Shown here: positions 15,138 to 16,046 of the stretch, piece by piece | Position numbering within the stretch: position 1 is the first letter of the stretch | How the letters are laid out: every line of letters starts with the position of its first letter | From: an uncultured Paracoccaceae bacterium | GTDB taxonomy: Bacteria > Pseudomonadota > Alphaproteobacteria > Rhodobacterales > Rhodobacteraceae | DNA length: 16,046 nucleotides | Assembly (NCBI GenBank): GCA_937916485.1 | Contig: CALFSV010000071.1 | Span: 1-16,046, forward strand | Reading direction: 5' to 3' | The notes under the pieces: generated by a model | Seen by the model: only the letters and a program-made list of their open reading frames with translations | What the model was told of the DNA's origin: nothing | The model's database searches: none | Made by a program: the position numbers and the translations under genes

Positions 15138-15539
15138 ATGGTCGACAAAAAGCAAGTCATCGGAGGTCCGCTAGAAATTGGCGGCAGGGTCCTATCGTTG
15201 TCACGGGCAATACGTGCGGGTGATTTTGTCTTTCTAACGGGGCAAATTCCGATGCGAGATGGCGTACCGATGACCGATGGCAGCGTGCAGGATCAAACTC
15301 GCGCGGTGCTGGATGACATCACCGCAACACTGGCCGAGGCAGGCTGCACCCGTGATGATGTGGTCAAGGCGATGGTCTGGCTGCGTGAGCCCTCTGACTT
15401 CCCAGGCTTTAACGAAGTTTACGGTGAATACTTCCCTATTGAAGCCCCGACACGGTCCGCCGTTGTCAGCGATCTACTAGTTGACGCACGGGTCGAAGTT
15501 GAGGTCATGGCGTATAAGCCAATAGGGCGCGATACATAA
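15138..15539 (+). CDS. RidA family enamine/imine deaminase (133 aa)
   Basis: This is a Rid (YjgF/YER057c/UK114) family protein of typical length. Such proteins hydrolyse reactive enamines or imines to ketones or aldehydes plus ammonia, and usually form trimers. The family-type stretch GQIPMRDG, the D-x-x-T-R-AVLDDI helix and the active-site Arg106 (EAPTRSAVV) are present, with Glu120 or Glu122 following. The chosen ATG 15138 has AAGGAG nine bases upstream; the 22 extra residues of a longer frame from 15072 do not look like Rid sequence. It shares one base (TAATG) with the alpha/beta hydrolase. In the Rut pathway RutC is also a Rid protein, working next to an LLM monooxygenase and an alpha/beta hydrolase. 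Here it may clear an enamine or imine made by the LLM enzyme. Confidence 0.9.
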   Translation: MVDKKQVIGGPLEIGGRVLSLSRAIRAGDFVFLTGQIPMRDGVPMTDGSVQDQTRAVLDDITATLAEAGCTRDDVVKAMVWLREPSDFPGFNEVYGEYFPIEAPTRSAVVSDLLVDARVEVEVMAYKPIGRDT

Positions 15540-16046
15540 TGGCGCTGGCACCAGACGGCACGCAATTCGAATTATTCGGTCCGGCAGATGCGCCGGTTGT
15601 TGTGCTGATCCACGGTCTGGGTCTGAACCAAGAATGCTGGCAGTGGACCACCCCTGCCCTGACGGACAGCTACCGCGTTCTGACCTATAACTTATATGGG
15701 CATGGAGGCTCCAGCGCGCCGCCTGAAACGCCCTGCTTGTCATTGTTTTCAAATCAATTGGCCAGCTTGCTCGATCACTGCGACATCAATCGTGCTGTGA
15801 TCGGCGGCTTCTCTTTGGGTGGCATGATCGCACGTCGTTTTGCCCAGGATACACCCGACAGGGCGCTGGCTTTGATCATCCTTCATTCCCCCCACGAACG
15901 CAGTGATGCAGCCCAGACCGCCATTCTGAGGCGGGTGGATCAGGCCCGCGAAATTGGGCCAAGTTCCACGGTCGAAGCCGCTCTTGAGCGATGGTTTACT
16001 GCCCCCTTCCGCGTTGCCAACCCCGAGATGATGGAGGTCGTGCGCG
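15539..16046 (+). CDS. Alpha/beta hydrolase, 5' part only (runs off the window)
   Basis: At least 169 codons are present, with the 3' end outside the window. The N-terminal core carries the oxyanion-hole HGLG (25-28), the YGHGGS turn (53-58) and the nucleophile elbow GFSLGGM with Ser92. The acid and His of the triad are expected beyond the edge. The pattern is like small cytoplasmic ester/enol-lactone/carbamate hydrolases (PcaD, RutD types). The ATG overlaps the RidA stop as TAATG, so the two are translationally coupled. The pairing with RidA suggests a shared role on a reactive intermediate. I cannot assign a substrate. Confidence 0.87.
   Translation, partial: MALAPDGTQFELFGPADAPVVVLIHGLGLNQECWQWTTPALTDSYRVLTYNLYGHGGSSAPPETPCLSLFSNQLASLLDHCDINRAVIGGFSLGGMIARRFAQDTPDRALALIILHSPHERSDAAQTAILRRVDQAREIGPSSTVEAALERWFTAPFRVANPEMMEVVR

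Overview
The window looks like chromosomal or island DNA of a marine alphaproteobacterium, most likely the roseobacter group (Rhodobacteraceae). The grounds are moderately high G+C coding sequence, the protein styles, and the packing of catabolic genes with an ABC importer. This placement is an inference from sequence style; no rRNA or other marker gene is present.

Layout. Bases 1-337 hold no gene, are AT-rich, and carry a 44-nt 3' fragment of a CAT-anticodon tRNA (99-142, minus), which looks like an integrase attachment-site remnant. From 338 to 9516 lies one long minus-strand gene train. In transcription order it is a BKACE-family beta-keto acid cleavage enzyme, a PotA-type ABC ATPase, a Tat-exported PotD-like binding protein, an intrinsic terminator, two PotB/PotC-like permeases, an acyl-CoA dehydrogenase, an NDP-forming acyl-CoA ligase and a cytoplasmic serine hydrolase. 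A GlxA/CdhR-like AraC-family regulator (about 9631-10707, plus) is divergent from it. A second minus-strand operon (10689-14996) carries an aldehyde dehydrogenase, a luciferase-like flavin monooxygenase (LLM), a CaiD-like enoyl-CoA hydratase and an L-carnitine-dehydrogenase-like enzyme. Divergent from that operon are RidA and an alpha/beta hydrolase that runs off the right edge.

How the genes may work together. CaiD-like hydratase, carnitine-dehydrogenase-like enzyme, BKACE and a GlxA-type regulator are the recognised signature of L-carnitine breakdown to glycine betaine. Adding an aldehyde dehydrogenase, CoA ligase and acyl-CoA dehydrogenase gives a plausible full route. It would run from trimethylaminobutyraldehyde to gamma-butyrobetaine, gamma-butyrobetainyl-CoA, crotonobetainyl-CoA, carnitinyl-CoA, carnitine, 3-dehydrocarnitine, and finally betainyl-CoA plus acetoacetate. 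The LLM monooxygenase, RidA and alpha/beta hydrolase do not fit the known carnitine route. They resemble the RutA/RutC/RutD combination of the Rut pyrimidine pathway. They may form an oxidative front end that opens or dealkylates a larger nitrogen compound and feeds the aldehyde dehydrogenase. That front end is the most likely undescribed part; the actual substrate cannot be read from the sequence.

Expression. Genes are packed with ATGA, TGATG or TAATG overlaps at most junctions. Both divergent intergenic regions contain dyad symmetry and a shared TGTCG-N5-TC element, candidate sites for the regulator. A terminator placed just after the binding-protein gene would keep the binding protein above the downstream permease and enzyme genes.
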